Part shown: positions 27,365 through 36,215 of the stretch, piece by piece
Numbering within the stretch: the first letter of the stretch is position 1
Layout: the number at the start of each line of letters is the position of its first letter
NCBI GenBank assembly: GCA_964432205.1
Contig: CAYSMK010000009.1
Span: forward strand, 92,703 to 156,702
Length of the DNA: 64,000 bases
Origin: Geomobilibacter sp964432205
GTDB taxonomy: Bacteria; Desulfobacterota; Desulfuromonadia; Geobacterales; DSM-12255
Direction of reading: 5' to 3'
Made by a program: the position numbers and the translations under genes
The notes under the pieces: generated by a model
What the model saw: only the letters and a program-made list of their open reading frames with translations
Told to the model about the DNA's origin: nothing
Database searches by the model: none

Positions 27365-27618
27365 TGATAAGTCTTCAGACGTGCCAGGTGCTCTTCCGCG
27401 CTTTCCTTCACAAACCGACCTTCGGCCAGATCGGCGCGGGTCTGGGCAAGGGCGGCTTCCAGTTCGCATTCACGCAGGTAGTGGTACTGGTTCATATCCA
27501 TGACTACGAAGCGTTCCTTGCCCCGAACGGAAATAACCGCTTCCGGCTGATGGGCTAGCATTGCCTCAATGGCGGCTACTCCCTTTGTTTTCAAGTCATT
27601 TGCAGATATATGCGGCAT
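27361..27618 (-). CDS. Phd/YefM-like antitoxin
   Basis: An 85-residue partner of the downstream toxin. N-terminal ISANDLKTKGVAAIEAML and a central VISVRGKERFVVMDMNQYHYL fit the Phd/YefM DNA-binding fold. The charged helical C-terminus (~50-85) would wrap the toxin. GGAGG precedes the ATG at 27618. Such antitoxins usually autorepress the operon; the AT-rich upstream stretch (27640-27690, repeated TTGTT motifs) is the likely operator and promoter region but has no clear palindrome. Confidence 0.85.
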   Translation of the reverse strand: MPHISANDLKTKGVAAIEAMLAHQPEAVISVRGKERFVVMDMNQYHYLRECELEAALAQTRADLAEGRFVKESAEEHLARLKTYQ

Positions 27619-27767
27619 GATCGGCCTCCCCAGTACTCTGTGTCACATAGTTAATCATATTGTTGATAGTGTTGTAAAGAGTGTTGTTGGTAGCGTCCCA
27701 GCCATGAACCAAGTCAGTTCGACTCACAAGCCGCCTCAATACCCGCCAGCCTCAGATTTCAGCCGAC

Positions 27768-28616
27768 TCAGGAATGACGGTACCGGTCCGCATGGTAGGA
27801 GCTGCGGACATACGGACCGCTCTCCACATGGGCGAACCCAAGCTCCAGAGCCGTCGCTTTCAGCTGCTCGAACCGTTCGGGCGGGACGAATTCCACCACC
27901 GGCTGATGGCGGCGGCTGGGGGCGAGGTACTGGCCGAGGCTCACGTAGGCGCAGCCGACCCCGCGCAGTTCCCGCAGGACGGCAAGCAGTTCCTCTTCCG
28001 TCTCCCCCAGCCCGAGCATGACCCCGGACTTGGTCGGGATCTCCGGGGCGATCTCCCGGGCCATCCGGAGGAGTTCCAGGGAGCGGCCGTAATCGGCGCC
28101 GGCCCGGATATGGTAGAGGCGGGGAACCGTCTCCAGGTTGTGCCCCAGGATGTCCGGGCCGGCATTCAGGATCGTTTCCAGCGCCTTCCGGTCCCCCCGG
28201 AGGTCGGGGATCAGGAGCTCGATGGCGGTCTCCGGCGCCGAACTCCTGATGGCCGCCACCGTTGCGGCGTAGTGGCCGGCACCGCCGTCGGCAAGGTCGT
28301 CCCGGGTAGGGGAGGTGATCACCACATGGGCCAGGGCCAGCCGCTGTACCGCCTCGGCGACGCGCCCCGGTTCCTGCGGGTCGGCCGGCAGGGGGGAGTC
28401 TTTTCCGACGTTGCAGAAGGTGCAGTGCCGGGTGCAGATGGCGCCCAGGATCAGGAAGGTGGCCTGCCGCTGCCGGAAACATTCGCTTATGTTCGGACAG
28501 GAGGCTTCCTGGCAGACCGTGTGCAGCGAAAGGCCGGACAGGAGCCGTTCCATGTCGGCATTGGCTGCCGGGGAGACCTTTTTCTGCAGCCAGGCCGGTT
28601 TTCTGCGGATTTCCAT
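27768..28616 (-). CDS. lipA: Lipoyl synthase
   Basis: A 282-residue radical-SAM enzyme that inserts two sulphurs into protein-bound octanoyl groups. C35, C40 and C46 (CQEASCPNISEC) bind the auxiliary cluster, and C61, C65 and C68 (CTRHCTFC) bind the SAM cluster. The C-terminal VESGPYVRSSYHAD is characteristic and contains the Ser that ligates the auxiliary cluster. GGAGG selects the start at 28616; the open frame extends upstream but is not LipA-like. Its likely clients are GcvH (41 kb) and 2-oxoacid dehydrogenases, and the octanoyl donor could be the LipM-like enzyme at 32.4 kb. Confidence 0.97.
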   Translation of the reverse strand: MEIRRKPAWLQKKVSPAANADMERLLSGLSLHTVCQEASCPNISECFRQRQATFLILGAICTRHCTFCNVGKDSPLPADPQEPGRVAEAVQRLALAHVVITSPTRDDLADGGAGHYAATVAAIRSSAPETAIELLIPDLRGDRKALETILNAGPDILGHNLETVPRLYHIRAGADYGRSLELLRMAREIAPEIPTKSGVMLGLGETEEELLAVLRELRGVGCAYVSLGQYLAPSRRHQPVVEFVPPERFEQLKATALELGFAHVESGPYVRSSYHADRYRHS

Positions 28617-28674
28617 CGACACCTCCTCTCCTTTTCTACCCTGATCAGGGGCGAGGCGCAACCGGAATCTCGGT

Positions 28675-28702
28675 TTGACTCGCCGCTCACCGGCGCTATA
28701 GT
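28675..28702 (+). promoter_or_regulatory. Sigma70 promoter for the DUF748 gene
   Basis: TTGACT (28675-28680), 16-base spacer that is itself palindromic (CGCCG...CGGCG), TATAGT (28697-28702). The predicted transcript start is ~30 bases before the ATG at 28741. Confidence 0.7.
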
Positions 28703-28740
28703 TTACAGCAGAGTCCAGAACAGCACACATGGAGAACATA

Positions 28741-31700
28741 ATGGCACGCTGGCGTAAATGGCTGATCGGGGTGGTTGTGGCAGCGCTGCTGTGCGCCGGG
28801 TTCATTGCCTTCATCCTCCCGGATATCGTCCGGAGCCAGATGGAGCAGCAGGTCAGCCGGGCGACCGGCCGCACCCTCACCGTCGGCCGGATCTCCCTGA
28901 ATCCCCTTACCTGGACTGCGGGGCTGGAGGGAGTCAGGCTGAGCGAAAAGGGGAGCAGCCTCCCGTTCGTCTCCTTCAGCAGCGCCCGGGTGCGGGTGAG
29001 TCCCGCTTCTGTCTGGCGCCTGGCGCCGGTCCTTACCGACATCAGCCTGGCCGCACCCCATGTGCGCATCGTCAGGACCGGTCCGAACCGGTTCAATTTC
29101 AGCGATCTGCTGGAGAAAAAGCCGGAAGCGAAGAAGATGGCACCGGGCGAGCCGGCCCGGTTTTCCCTCAACAATATCGTCGTGAGCAACGGCTCGATCG
29201 ATTTCCGGGACGACGCCCTGTCGACGCCGAAGCTGCATACCGTCCGGCAGCTTCTCATTCAGATTCCTTTCATCAGCAACATCCCCTACCTGGCCGACCG
29301 GTACGTGGCGCCGAAACTGACCGCCAGGGTCAATGACGCGCCCCTGGCTTTCGAGGGGAAGATGAAGCCGTTTGCCAAGGGGATGGAGGCGTCGGTCGCC
29401 ATCAGGCTCCACAACCTGGAGATCCCCTTCTATGCCGCCTATTTCCCCAGGGAGTTGCCGCTTCGGGTAACGGCCGGCCGTTTCTCCACGGATCTTATTG
29501 TCAGCCACCGACTGACCAAAGGGGAAAAGCCGGATATCGCCGCAACCGGCACGGCCACCCTGACCGGGATCGACCTGAGGGAACGTGGCGGCGAGCCGCT
29601 GTTTACCTTGGCAGGGGGAAAGCTGGCCATTGCCCGGCTCGGTCTGCTCAGTGGCGAATACCGGGCCGCGAGCATTGCCCTGGACACCCCTGTGGTTACC
29701 GTAGCCCGGAACCGGAGGGGAGAGTGGAATTTCCAGCGACTGACGGATCGCGGCGCAGCGGACAAACACTCTGCTGAAGCCGGCAAGGCACAGGAAAAGG
29801 CGGCAGGAAAGGCTGCAAAACCGCTCATAGCCGTTGGCGAGACGCGGGTGGCCAACGGCACGGTCCGCTTCAGCGATGCCGTCCCAGCCGGTGGCTTCTC
29901 GGCCGAGGTGAAGCAACTGGCAATTTCGGTGAACGGTTTTTCCACCGAAGAGGGGAAAACCGCCAACCTGTCCCTGGGGTTCACTACCCCCCGCAACGAA
30001 CAGTTCGCTGCCGGCGGCACCCTGTCCGTAACCCCCCTGGCCTTCACCGTCCGTCCGGTCCTCACCAACGGCGTACTGGAAACCGCGTATCCGTACCTTG
30101 CCAGCTATCTCACCGCACCGGTTTCCGGGCGGCTGAATGCCAGCGGCGAGCTCAGTTATTCGGCAGAGCAGGGGGTGCGGATCGCCGGCGGCGACCTGGA
30201 GCTGCGAAAACTGGCACTCTCCTTTGCCAAGCGGGAAGGGATCAAGATCCCGCTCCTGGCGGTGAACGGGGCGGCCTACAGCCAGAAGGAGCAGTCCCTT
30301 ACGGTTGACCGGGTGACACAGCAGGGGGGAGAAGTGATCATCTCCCGCGACGCCGGCGGTGTCCTTTCGCCAATGCGTCTGCTCAGGCCGCAACGGGCCG
30401 TGGCGGCGCCGCCGCCGGCCAAGCAGGAAAAGCGTGACGAGAAGGGCACGCCGTTTCGTTTCGCCGTGAAGCAGGTGACGATGGGCGGTCTGAATGCCTC
30501 ATTTACCGACCATACCCGTGAAGACGCACCGACCTTTACCCTGAAGAAGGCGAGCCTTTCCCTGTCCGACCTGCGTGGTCCCCGGATGGCCCCCATGCCG
30601 TTTCGCTTTGCTGCCGGCTATGGCCAGAAGGGGTCCCTCAAGGCGAACGGCCGTATCTGCCCGGCCCCGTTCCTCTTCAAGGGAAACGTGACGCTGGTGC
30701 GGATTCCGGTGCTGGATGCCGAGCCATACCTGCCGGACGGGGTGAACGTGGTGCTGGCCGACGGTTCACTGGACGCGACCCTGGCCCTCGACCTGGCCGC
30801 CCGTACAGCCGGGATTGGCGGCAGTTTCAAGGGGAGCATGGGGGTGCGCAACTTCTACAGCCTCGATGCCGAGGAGAACGAGGACCTGCTCAAGTGGGAG
30901 AGCCTCCAGCTGGATGGGGTGAGCGGCACCCTTGCCCCCTTCTCCCTGCAACTGGCCGGTGTTTCGCTCAACAACTACTACGCCCGGGTCATCATCAATC
31001 GGCAGGGTGTCGTCAACCTGCAGGAGCTCTACCACCCCGATCCCGCAGAGGCCGCGGCCGCCAAGCCCGTAGCGGCTCCCGCGGCAGCCGCGCCTTCGGT
31101 CGCGCCGGTTCCTGCCGCGGTCGCTGCCCCCAACAAGAGCATCAGGATCGATACCGTTACCCTTCAGGATGGGATACTCAATTTCACCGATCGCCATCTG
31201 AGCCGGGAATTTTCCACCACCATGGTCAATCTGGGGGGGAGGGTGAGCGGTTTGACTTCGGAGGAGGGGAAGGCCGCGGACGTGGACCTGCGGGGCAATC
31301 TGGAGAACCAGTCGCCGCTGCGCATTACCGGCCGGATCAACCCTCTCAAGGGGGATCTGTTCCTGGATATCCTGATCCGCTTCAGCGATATCGAGCTGGC
31401 CCCCATGACCCCCTACTCGGGGACCTACCTCGGCTACACCGTGGACAAGGGGAAGCTGACCCTCGACCTCAAGTACCTGATCGAGCAGAAGCGCCTCAAG
31501 GCGGAAAACAAGGTGTTCATGGACCAGCTGACCTTTGGCGATGCCGTGGCGAGCGACAAGGCAACCAGGCTGCCGGTTCGTCTGGCCGTGGCCCTGCTCA
31601 AGGACCGGAAGGGTGAGATCCGGCTCGACCTGCCGGTGGCCGGCCGTACCGACGACCCTGATTTCAGCGTCTGGGGAGTGGTCTGGCAGATGCTGAAGAA

Positions 31701-32340
31701 CCTGCTGGTCAAGGCGGCAACGTCCCCCTTCTCCCTTCTCCAGTCGATGTTCGGCGGCGGCGACGACTTCAGCGGCGTTGCCTTTGCCCCGGGAACGAGC
31801 AGATTGAACGCGGCCGAGGAGGGGAAGCTGCGCAATCTGGCCAAGGCGCTGCTGGACCGACCGGCCATCAAGCTGGAATTGACCGGCTTTGTCGACCGGG
31901 AGCGGGACGCGGAAGGGTACCGAAGCGAACTGCTCCTGAAGAAGATGAAGACCGAGAAGCTGCTGGCCCTGGTAAAGGAGAAGCGGGACGTCGCGGGCCA
32001 GACCACGGATAGCGTTGAGATCCTGCCGGCCGAGTCTTCGGTGTTTTTGAAGAGTGTGTATGAAAAGGAAAAGTTCCCGAAGCCGCGCACGATCATCGGC
32101 ACCCTGAAGAACCTGCCCGATGCGGAGATGAAGAAGCTGATACTGGCCAACACCGTGGTGGGAGAGCCGCAGCTGCGGACCCTGGCACGGGAACGGGCAA
32201 TGACGGTACGCAACTTCCTGGTAACCGACGGCAGGCTGCCGCAGGAGCGGATCTTCGAAAAGAGCGGCGATATCTTCGCCCCCCCGAAACAAGAGGGGAT
32301 GTCAGCCAGTCGGGTCGAGTTCGGCGCGGTGGCCCAGTGA
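28741..32340 (+). CDS. DUF748 / AsmA-like envelope protein
   Basis: A 1199-residue protein with one N-terminal membrane anchor (~7-27) and a very long periplasmic region. LNPLTWTAGLEGVRL and repeated beta-rich blocks (VRFSDAV..., LNFTDRHLSREFSTTM, FSDIELAPMTPYSGTYLGY) match the DUF748/AsmA-like family, thought to form hydrophobic grooves bridging the two membranes for lipid transport. The C-terminal ~130 residues (GTSRLNAAEEGKLRNLAKAL and on) resemble an OmpA-like peptidoglycan-binding region, as is usual in DUF748 proteins. Ala/Pro linkers occur near 780-800. GGAG just upstream favours the ATG at 28741 over 28729. Confidence 0.85.
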   Translation: MARWRKWLIGVVVAALLCAGFIAFILPDIVRSQMEQQVSRATGRTLTVGRISLNPLTWTAGLEGVRLSEKGSSLPFVSFSSARVRVSPASVWRLAPVLTDISLAAPHVRIVRTGPNRFNFSDLLEKKPEAKKMAPGEPARFSLNNIVVSNGSIDFRDDALSTPKLHTVRQLLIQIPFISNIPYLADRYVAPKLTARVNDAPLAFEGKMKPFAKGMEASVAIRLHNLEIPFYAAYFPRELPLRVTAGRFSTDLIVSHRLTKGEKPDIAATGTATLTGIDLRERGGEPLFTLAGGKLAIARLGLLSGEYRAASIALDTPVVTVARNRRGEWNFQRLTDRGAADKHSAEAGKAQEKAAGKAAKPLIAVGETRVANGTVRFSDAVPAGGFSAEVKQLAISVNGFSTEEGKTANLSLGFTTPRNEQFAAGGTLSVTPLAFTVRPVLTNGVLETAYPYLASYLTAPVSGRLNASGELSYSAEQGVRIAGGDLELRKLALSFAKREGIKIPLLAVNGAAYSQKEQSLTVDRVTQQGGEVIISRDAGGVLSPMRLLRPQRAVAAPPPAKQEKRDEKGTPFRFAVKQVTMGGLNASFTDHTREDAPTFTLKKASLSLSDLRGPRMAPMPFRFAAGYGQKGSLKANGRICPAPFLFKGNVTLVRIPVLDAEPYLPDGVNVVLADGSLDATLALDLAARTAGIGGSFKGSMGVRNFYSLDAEENEDLLKWESLQLDGVSGTLAPFSLQLAGVSLNNYYARVIINRQGVVNLQELYHPDPAEAAAAKPVAAPAAAAPSVAPVPAAVAAPNKSIRIDTVTLQDGILNFTDRHLSREFSTTMVNLGGRVSGLTSEEGKAADVDLRGNLENQSPLRITGRINPLKGDLFLDILIRFSDIELAPMTPYSGTYLGYTVDKGKLTLDLKYLIEQKRLKAENKVFMDQLTFGDAVASDKATRLPVRLAVALLKDRKGEIRLDLPVAGRTDDPDFSVWGVVWQMLKNLLVKAATSPFSLLQSMFGGGDDFSGVAFAPGTSRLNAAEEGKLRNLAKALLDRPAIKLELTGFVDRERDAEGYRSELLLKKMKTEKLLALVKEKRDVAGQTTDSVEILPAESSVFLKSVYEKEKFPKPRTIIGTLKNLPDAEMKKLILANTVVGEPQLRTLARERAMTVRNFLVTDGRLPQERIFEKSGDIFAPPKQEGMSASRVEFGAVAQ

Positions 32341-32359
32341 GGGTGATGCAACAGTCAGG

Positions 32360-33190
32360 TCACCCTTCGCTGGTTCCTCCCAGGTTCCAGGAGACCCCGC
32401 GGTACTTGACGAGGAGCTCTCCGGCAATATCCTCTTCCCGGGTGCTGACCGTGCCGGTCTCCAGTGTCACCCCCAGGCTCTCCTGAAAGGCTGCTATCAG
32501 CATATCCTTCAACGGCCTCTCCTCCAGCCGAATCCCCTCAGTCCCCAGGCTCGTGGTTCCTTCCTTCACCCCGACAGGAACTTCCCGCAGAAAGCGCACC
32601 CCCGCGTCGGTCATGTTCGTGAGCGGAATGGAGCCGTGCTGAAAGACGGCGTCCTTCAGCCGTCGTTGGGCATTGCCGCCGATCTTTCTGCCGCCTATCA
32701 GGATGTCGTAGCTCTCCTTGCCGGCAAAACAGAACGGAGTCCGTTCACCGAACGGCGTGCCGGGTGGCAGGCGGTCGACCGCGTAGGAGGCGTCGAGGCC
32801 GAGCTGCCGGTACAGGGAAAGGAGGAACGAGGTGAGAATTCGGAACGATTCCTTGATGGAGGCGGCTGGCGGAAGGTGGTGAGGGGCACAGACCAGGCTG
32901 TAGGTCAGTTCCGCGGCATGGTAGATGACACCGCCGCCGGTGATGCGGCGGACAACCGGTACGCCGGCAGCATCGCAGCGGTCCAGGTCGAGAACCTGTT
33001 CCGCATTCTGGAACCGCCCCAGCGACAGTGCCGCCGGAGTCCAACCATACAGGCGGAGCACGGGGAGTGACCCGTTCGGGTCGAAGCAGAAGAGAAGAGC
33101 CTCGTCAATGGCCATATTGGTCGGTCCGTCAGCGGGACCGGTGTCAATGCAGCGCCACCGCTGTTGGCCGATTTTTCGTGTGTCGGGCAT
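32360..33190 (-). CDS. Lipoate/octanoate transferase, LipM-like
   Basis: A 276-residue protein of the BPL_LplA_LipB superfamily. It has LSLGRFQN, RRITGGGVIYH (81-91), and CFAGKESYDILIGGRKIGG, with C154 and K169. A Cys at this position marks the LipM octanoyltransferase group, which moves octanoate from ACP to GcvH-type proteins through a thioester; LplA ligases lack it. Octanoyltransferase is therefore favoured. lipA is nearby and gcvH is ~8 kb away. It is convergent with the DUF748 gene. A short AGGGTGA/TCACCCT inverted repeat between the two stops may end transcription. Confidence 0.82.
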   Translation of the reverse strand: MPDTRKIGQQRWRCIDTGPADGPTNMAIDEALLFCFDPNGSLPVLRLYGWTPAALSLGRFQNAEQVLDLDRCDAAGVPVVRRITGGGVIYHAAELTYSLVCAPHHLPPAASIKESFRILTSFLLSLYRQLGLDASYAVDRLPPGTPFGERTPFCFAGKESYDILIGGRKIGGNAQRRLKDAVFQHGSIPLTNMTDAGVRFLREVPVGVKEGTTSLGTEGIRLEERPLKDMLIAAFQESLGVTLETGTVSTREEDIAGELLVKYRGVSWNLGGTSEG

Positions 33191-33270
33191 GACGCGCCCC
33201 TGTGGGTGTGGAGTATCTGTTCCTTAATAGCACACTCAGGGGAATGAAGTACATGCCGGAGTCGGGAAAC

Positions 33271-33600
33271 TCACTGCGCGACAGCAGCGAGGCGTGTCCC
33301 CCTCTTGCGGGGGAGGGGGGCGGTTACCCGTTTGTTGGGTTTGTCTACGGTGTCGAGAAACTTGACGGCGAGGCGCCTGGATTCGTCGCCGAGGCTGTAG
33401 ATCTTGTTCCTCTCATCCCAGGAAACCAGTCCTCTGCTTTCCAGCGTTATCAGGAGGAGCAACGCTTCCCGCCGGTTGCAACTCAACCTGAACGCAAGGG
33501 CTCCGATGTTCATGCTGCTGTTTCCCTCGGCAAGGATATCCATGAGCATGAGCGCCTTCTCCGTCGTTCGCACCACCTGCATATGTTTTTCCTTGATCAT
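33271..33600 (-). CDS. Stand-alone IclR-like winged helix protein
   Basis: A 109-residue protein consisting of little more than a winged helix-turn-helix like the N-terminal domain of IclR regulators (TEKALMLMDILAEG, ESRGLVSWDERNKIYSLGDE). The effector-binding domain is missing. The last ~20 residues are basic and encoded across a GC palindrome (CCCCCTC...GGGGGAGG, 33298-33316), so the C-terminus may be truncated or remodelled. AGGAG serves the ATG at 33600, which overlaps the stop of the upstream RHH gene. It is probably a small DNA-binding partner in a two-gene operon. Confidence 0.65.
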   Translation of the reverse strand: MIKEKHMQVVRTTEKALMLMDILAEGNSSMNIGALAFRLSCNRREALLLLITLESRGLVSWDERNKIYSLGDESRRLAVKFLDTVDKPNKRVTAPLPRKRGTRLAAVAQ

Positions 33601-33827
33601 CACTCGTCTCCTGCTCCCACGGACAGGGGCCTGGCTCTGCGCGACGAACGCGACCTCGGTTCCTTCTTGAGGCCGTTGATACTGACATGGTGCGAGTATT
33701 GGAGCATCGCCTCCCGCATGACCTGGGACACGCTTTTTCTGGTAACCCGGCTGACCAGTTGCAACGCCTTTTTTTCATCATCATTGATGCGCAGGGATAC
33801 CACGTTGTATTTGGGGATTTTCTTCAT
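33600..33827 (-). CDS. Ribbon-helix-helix (CopG-like) protein
   Basis: A 75-residue protein. YNVVSLRINDDEKKALQLVS gives the strand and first helix, and TRKSVSQVMREAMLQY the second helix, of a ribbon-helix-helix DNA-binding fold. The C-terminal ~20 residues are Arg/Ser-rich and probably disordered. GAGGAG precedes the ATG. It overlaps the downstream winged-helix gene, so the two are coupled. RHH proteins are often antitoxins, but the partner here is a DNA-binding domain, not a toxin, so transcription control is more likely. Confidence 0.75.
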   Translation of the reverse strand: MKKIPKYNVVSLRINDDEKKALQLVSRVTRKSVSQVMREAMLQYSHHVSINGLKKEPRSRSSRRARPLSVGAGDE

Positions 33828-33911
33828 TTCCTATGCTCCTCATCGGTGAAGTCTGTTCCTGCCCGCCCGGTTGGCTGGGGACGTCGTAATATCGGGTACT
33901 TGGTTTTTTGA

Positions 33912-33926
33912 TTTCGCATAGCGAAA
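33912..33926. promoter_or_regulatory. Candidate IclR-type operator 1
   Basis: TTTCGCATAGCGAAA, a perfect 6-3-6 palindrome. Similar GC-centred palindromes are bound by IclR-family regulators, and one is encoded next door. Confidence 0.5.
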
Positions 33927-34085
33927 CATAGTTCTTGTTATTGGAACTACCATTAGCGTATAACGTGCAAAGTGTAAACAAAAAAATGACTGACAACTTG
34001 AGATATAACAGGGTTATTTTAGAAGAGTGTCGTATGTCATGATGTTCGTGTCGCCAGTAGCCCCAGGGAAAAGGTGATACGTGTA

Positions 34086-34100
34086 TTTCATTCTGCGAAA
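34086..34100. promoter_or_regulatory. Candidate IclR-type operator 2 (degenerate)
   Basis: TTTCATTCTGCGAAA has the same length and outer bases as operator 1, and both are followed by CAT. It lies ~85 bases before the IclR start, a position fit for autoregulation. Confidence 0.4.
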
Positions 34101-34185
34101 CATGTCGTCGGAGTTTTTCCGTTTGACTTCCATCGCCCTTTGTGCAAACTTTGTTCGGCAACTTACCATGATTACAGGAGTTGAC

Positions 34186-34980
34186 ATGGCGACGGATGGT
34201 ATCGAACCGGGTGAGGAGAGCGAGCGTCAGTCTGTACGGGCTTTGGCGCGGGGGCTGGAGATCCTGCGCTGCTTCAAGCCCGGCGATCGGTTTCTGGGGA
34301 ACCAGGAGATCTCCCAGCGCACCGGTCTGCCAAAGCCGACCGTCTCGCGTCTGACCTACACACTGACCGGTCTTGGGTACCTCAATTATTCGGAGAAATA
34401 CGGAAAATACTATCTGGGGACCTCCGTGTTGGCCTTGGGATACACCATGCTGGCCAACATGGATGTTCGCAAGATCGCGCGGCCGTTTATGCGGGAACTG
34501 GGCGAGTATGCCCAGGCCTCGGTCTCGATCGGCGTGCAGGATCGCCTGAACATGCTGTACGTCGAAGCATACCGGAGCAGTTCAACGGTCACTCTTACCC
34601 TCGATGTGGGCTCGCAGATCCCCATTGCAACCACCTCCATGGGGCGTGCTCTTCTCTGTGCACTGCCGGAGCAGGAGCGCGTGGAGCTTCTTGAGCATAT
34701 CCGGGTACGAAGCGGGGAGCTGTGGCCGAAGATCGAGGCCGGGTTTCTACAGGCACGGAAAGACTATGAAGAGCGGGGGGTCTGTTTTTCCCTGGGGGAC
34801 TGGAAAAAGGACGTACATGCAGTGGCGACCGCCCTGGTTCCAGCGGACGGTTCGCGGATTCTTGTCTTCAACTGCGCCGGCGCCGCCTTTCAGCTGCGCC
34901 GGCATATGCTGGAGGACGATATCGGCCCCCGGTTGCTGAACCTGGTTACCAACGTGCAGGAAGCGCTGGACAGGATTTAG
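34186..34980 (+). CDS. IclR family transcriptional regulator
   Basis: A 264-residue regulator. N-terminal winged helix (VRALARGLEILRCFKPGDRF, then the recognition helix RTGLPKPTVSRLTYTL) and C-terminal effector-binding domain (GYTMLANMDVRKIARPFMREL, VEAYRSSSTVTLTLDVGSQ, TTSMGRALLC). The sequence is closest in feel to the PcaR/PobR group controlling aromatic acid breakdown, but no such catabolic genes are in the window. CAGGAG selects the ATG at 34186; an in-frame GTG at 34081 would include operator 2 in coding sequence and is rejected. Confidence 0.9.
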   Translation: MATDGIEPGEESERQSVRALARGLEILRCFKPGDRFLGNQEISQRTGLPKPTVSRLTYTLTGLGYLNYSEKYGKYYLGTSVLALGYTMLANMDVRKIARPFMRELGEYAQASVSIGVQDRLNMLYVEAYRSSSTVTLTLDVGSQIPIATTSMGRALLCALPEQERVELLEHIRVRSGELWPKIEAGFLQARKDYEERGVCFSLGDWKKDVHAVATALVPADGSRILVFNCAGAAFQLRRHMLEDDIGPRLLNLVTNVQEALDRI

Positions 34981-35003
34981 TACAATGTCACATCCATCTT
35001 TTC

Positions 35004-35086
35004 GCAGGTTGGGCAAAGGCGGTTTCGTGCCGAGCCCAACAGTACCGACGGTTCAAATTGGGCACGCTGCGCTTTGCCCAACCTGC
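35004..35086. repeat. REP-like palindrome (AGGTTGGGCAAAG type)
   Basis: GCAGGTTGGGCAAAG (from 35004) is complementary to CTTTGCCCAACCTGC (to 35086) with one bulge. An inner pair, CGTGCC.GAGCCCAA against TTGGGCACG, continues the stem. Palindromes of the AGGTTGGG...CCCAACCT type are dispersed in many bacterial genomes. It lies between the IclR stop and the convergent pilT stop and may terminate both. Confidence 0.65.
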
Positions 35087-35108
35087 ACGACGTAATCCCA
35101 CCAAATAC

Positions 35109-36179
35109 TTAATTGTCGAACATCAGCTTGCGTTCCAGGTCCATGGAATGGGAGATGCGCTTGGCATCCTCCACGGTGATGAGGTCCTGCTTGCACAGTT
35201 GCAGCAGGTGCTGGTCCAGGGTCTGCATCTGGTAGAGAGAGTTGCCGGTCTCTATGTGCTTTTCGATCTCGTCCAGGCGCCCTTCCCGGATGCACGCCTG
35301 AATCGTCGTGGTGGCGCGCATGATCTCGACCACAGGGATGATGCTTTCGCCGGATTTGCCCTTGACCAGACGCAGGGAGACGGTGGCGACCAGGATGTCC
35401 GCCAGCCTCTGCCGGAGAATCTCCTGTGCCTCGGGCGGAAAGTTACCGACGATCCGGTTGATCGTCGAAACGGCGCCCTGGGTATGCAGGGTCGAGAGGA
35501 CGAGGTGACCCGTTTCCGCAGCCTTGATGCAGGCATCGATCGTTTCCTTGTCGCGCATCTCCCCCACCATGATGACGTCCGGGTCCATGCGCAGGGAGGC
35601 AGTCAGGGCGGCGTTGAAACTGTTCGTGTCGATACCGACCTGGCGCTGGATGATACAGCTCCGCTGCGAGGTGAAGAGAAACTCTATGGGATCTTCGATG
35701 GTGATGATGTTGTAACTGTACTGCTCGTTCAGGAAGCGGATCATGGATGCCAGGGTCGTTGATTTCCCGTTTCCTGTGGGGCCGGTGACAAGGATCAGAC
35801 CGTTTGGCGCCTTGACGATCTCGCCGAGTACGGCTGGCAGGTTCAGTTCCTGGAAACTGCCGATATTGGGCGGGATGACACGCATGACGATGCCGAAATT
35901 GCCCCGCTGGCGGAAGATACTGACCCGGAAACGTCCGCCGCTCGGCAGTGCATAGGAGGCATCGAGCTCTTTCAGGTCGTTGCTCAGCTGCTGGCCGTTC
36001 TGCTCCAGGATCTGGGCGGCAATGAATTCGGTGTCAGCGGCCGTCAGGTTCGGCATCTTCGAGCGGATCAGCTGCCCCCTCCCCCGGAAAAAGGGGGGAT
36101 TGTCCACTTCAAAGTGGAGATCGGAAACTCTCTTCTGGAAGGCGATTTCCAGGATCTGATGCAGTATGTTCAGGTCCAT
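35109..36179 (-). CDS. pilT: Type IV pilus retraction ATPase PilT/PilU
   Basis: A 356-residue hexameric ATPase that powers pilus retraction at the inner membrane. Walker A GPTGNGKST (133-141), Asp box IEDPIEFLF, Walker B MVGEMRDKET and His box LSTLHTQGA are intact. PilU-type paralogues are similar; the C-terminus lacks a clear AIRNLIRE motif of PilT, so PilU-like assignment is possible. AAAGGA precedes the ATG. It follows the DUF4388 gene by 36 bases, so both are probably in one operon concerned with surface motility. Confidence 0.9.
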   Translation of the reverse strand: MDLNILHQILEIAFQKRVSDLHFEVDNPPFFRGRGQLIRSKMPNLTAADTEFIAAQILEQNGQQLSNDLKELDASYALPSGGRFRVSIFRQRGNFGIVMRVIPPNIGSFQELNLPAVLGEIVKAPNGLILVTGPTGNGKSTTLASMIRFLNEQYSYNIITIEDPIEFLFTSQRSCIIQRQVGIDTNSFNAALTASLRMDPDVIMVGEMRDKETIDACIKAAETGHLVLSTLHTQGAVSTINRIVGNFPPEAQEILRQRLADILVATVSLRLVKGKSGESIIPVVEIMRATTTIQACIREGRLDEIEKHIETGNSLYQMQTLDQHLLQLCKQDLITVEDAKRISHSMDLERKLMFDN

Positions 36180-36215
36180 GACTATCCTTTGCGCAGGTAG
36201 CGTTCGTGATGCTGC

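Larger units (their letters stand above)
33828..34185. other. Divergent regulatory region between RHH operon and IclR gene
   Basis: 358 bases without a gene, AT-rich in the middle (33900-34020). It holds two similar 15-base inverted repeats (listed separately), a TTTACA-like element on the minus strand near 33978 and the ribosome binding site of the IclR gene. No further structure was seen. Confidence 0.6.

Noticed and set aside
34081..34185. N-terminal extension of the IclR regulator starting at 34081
   Set aside because: It has no ribosome binding site, the extension is unlike IclR proteins and it would overlap a palindromic operator. The ATG at 34186 has CAGGAG.
36080..36110. CCCCTCCCCC...AAAAAGGGGGG palindrome inside pilT
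   Set aside because: It falls in conserved PilT N-terminal coding sequence. It may be a chance run, and there is no evidence of insertion.
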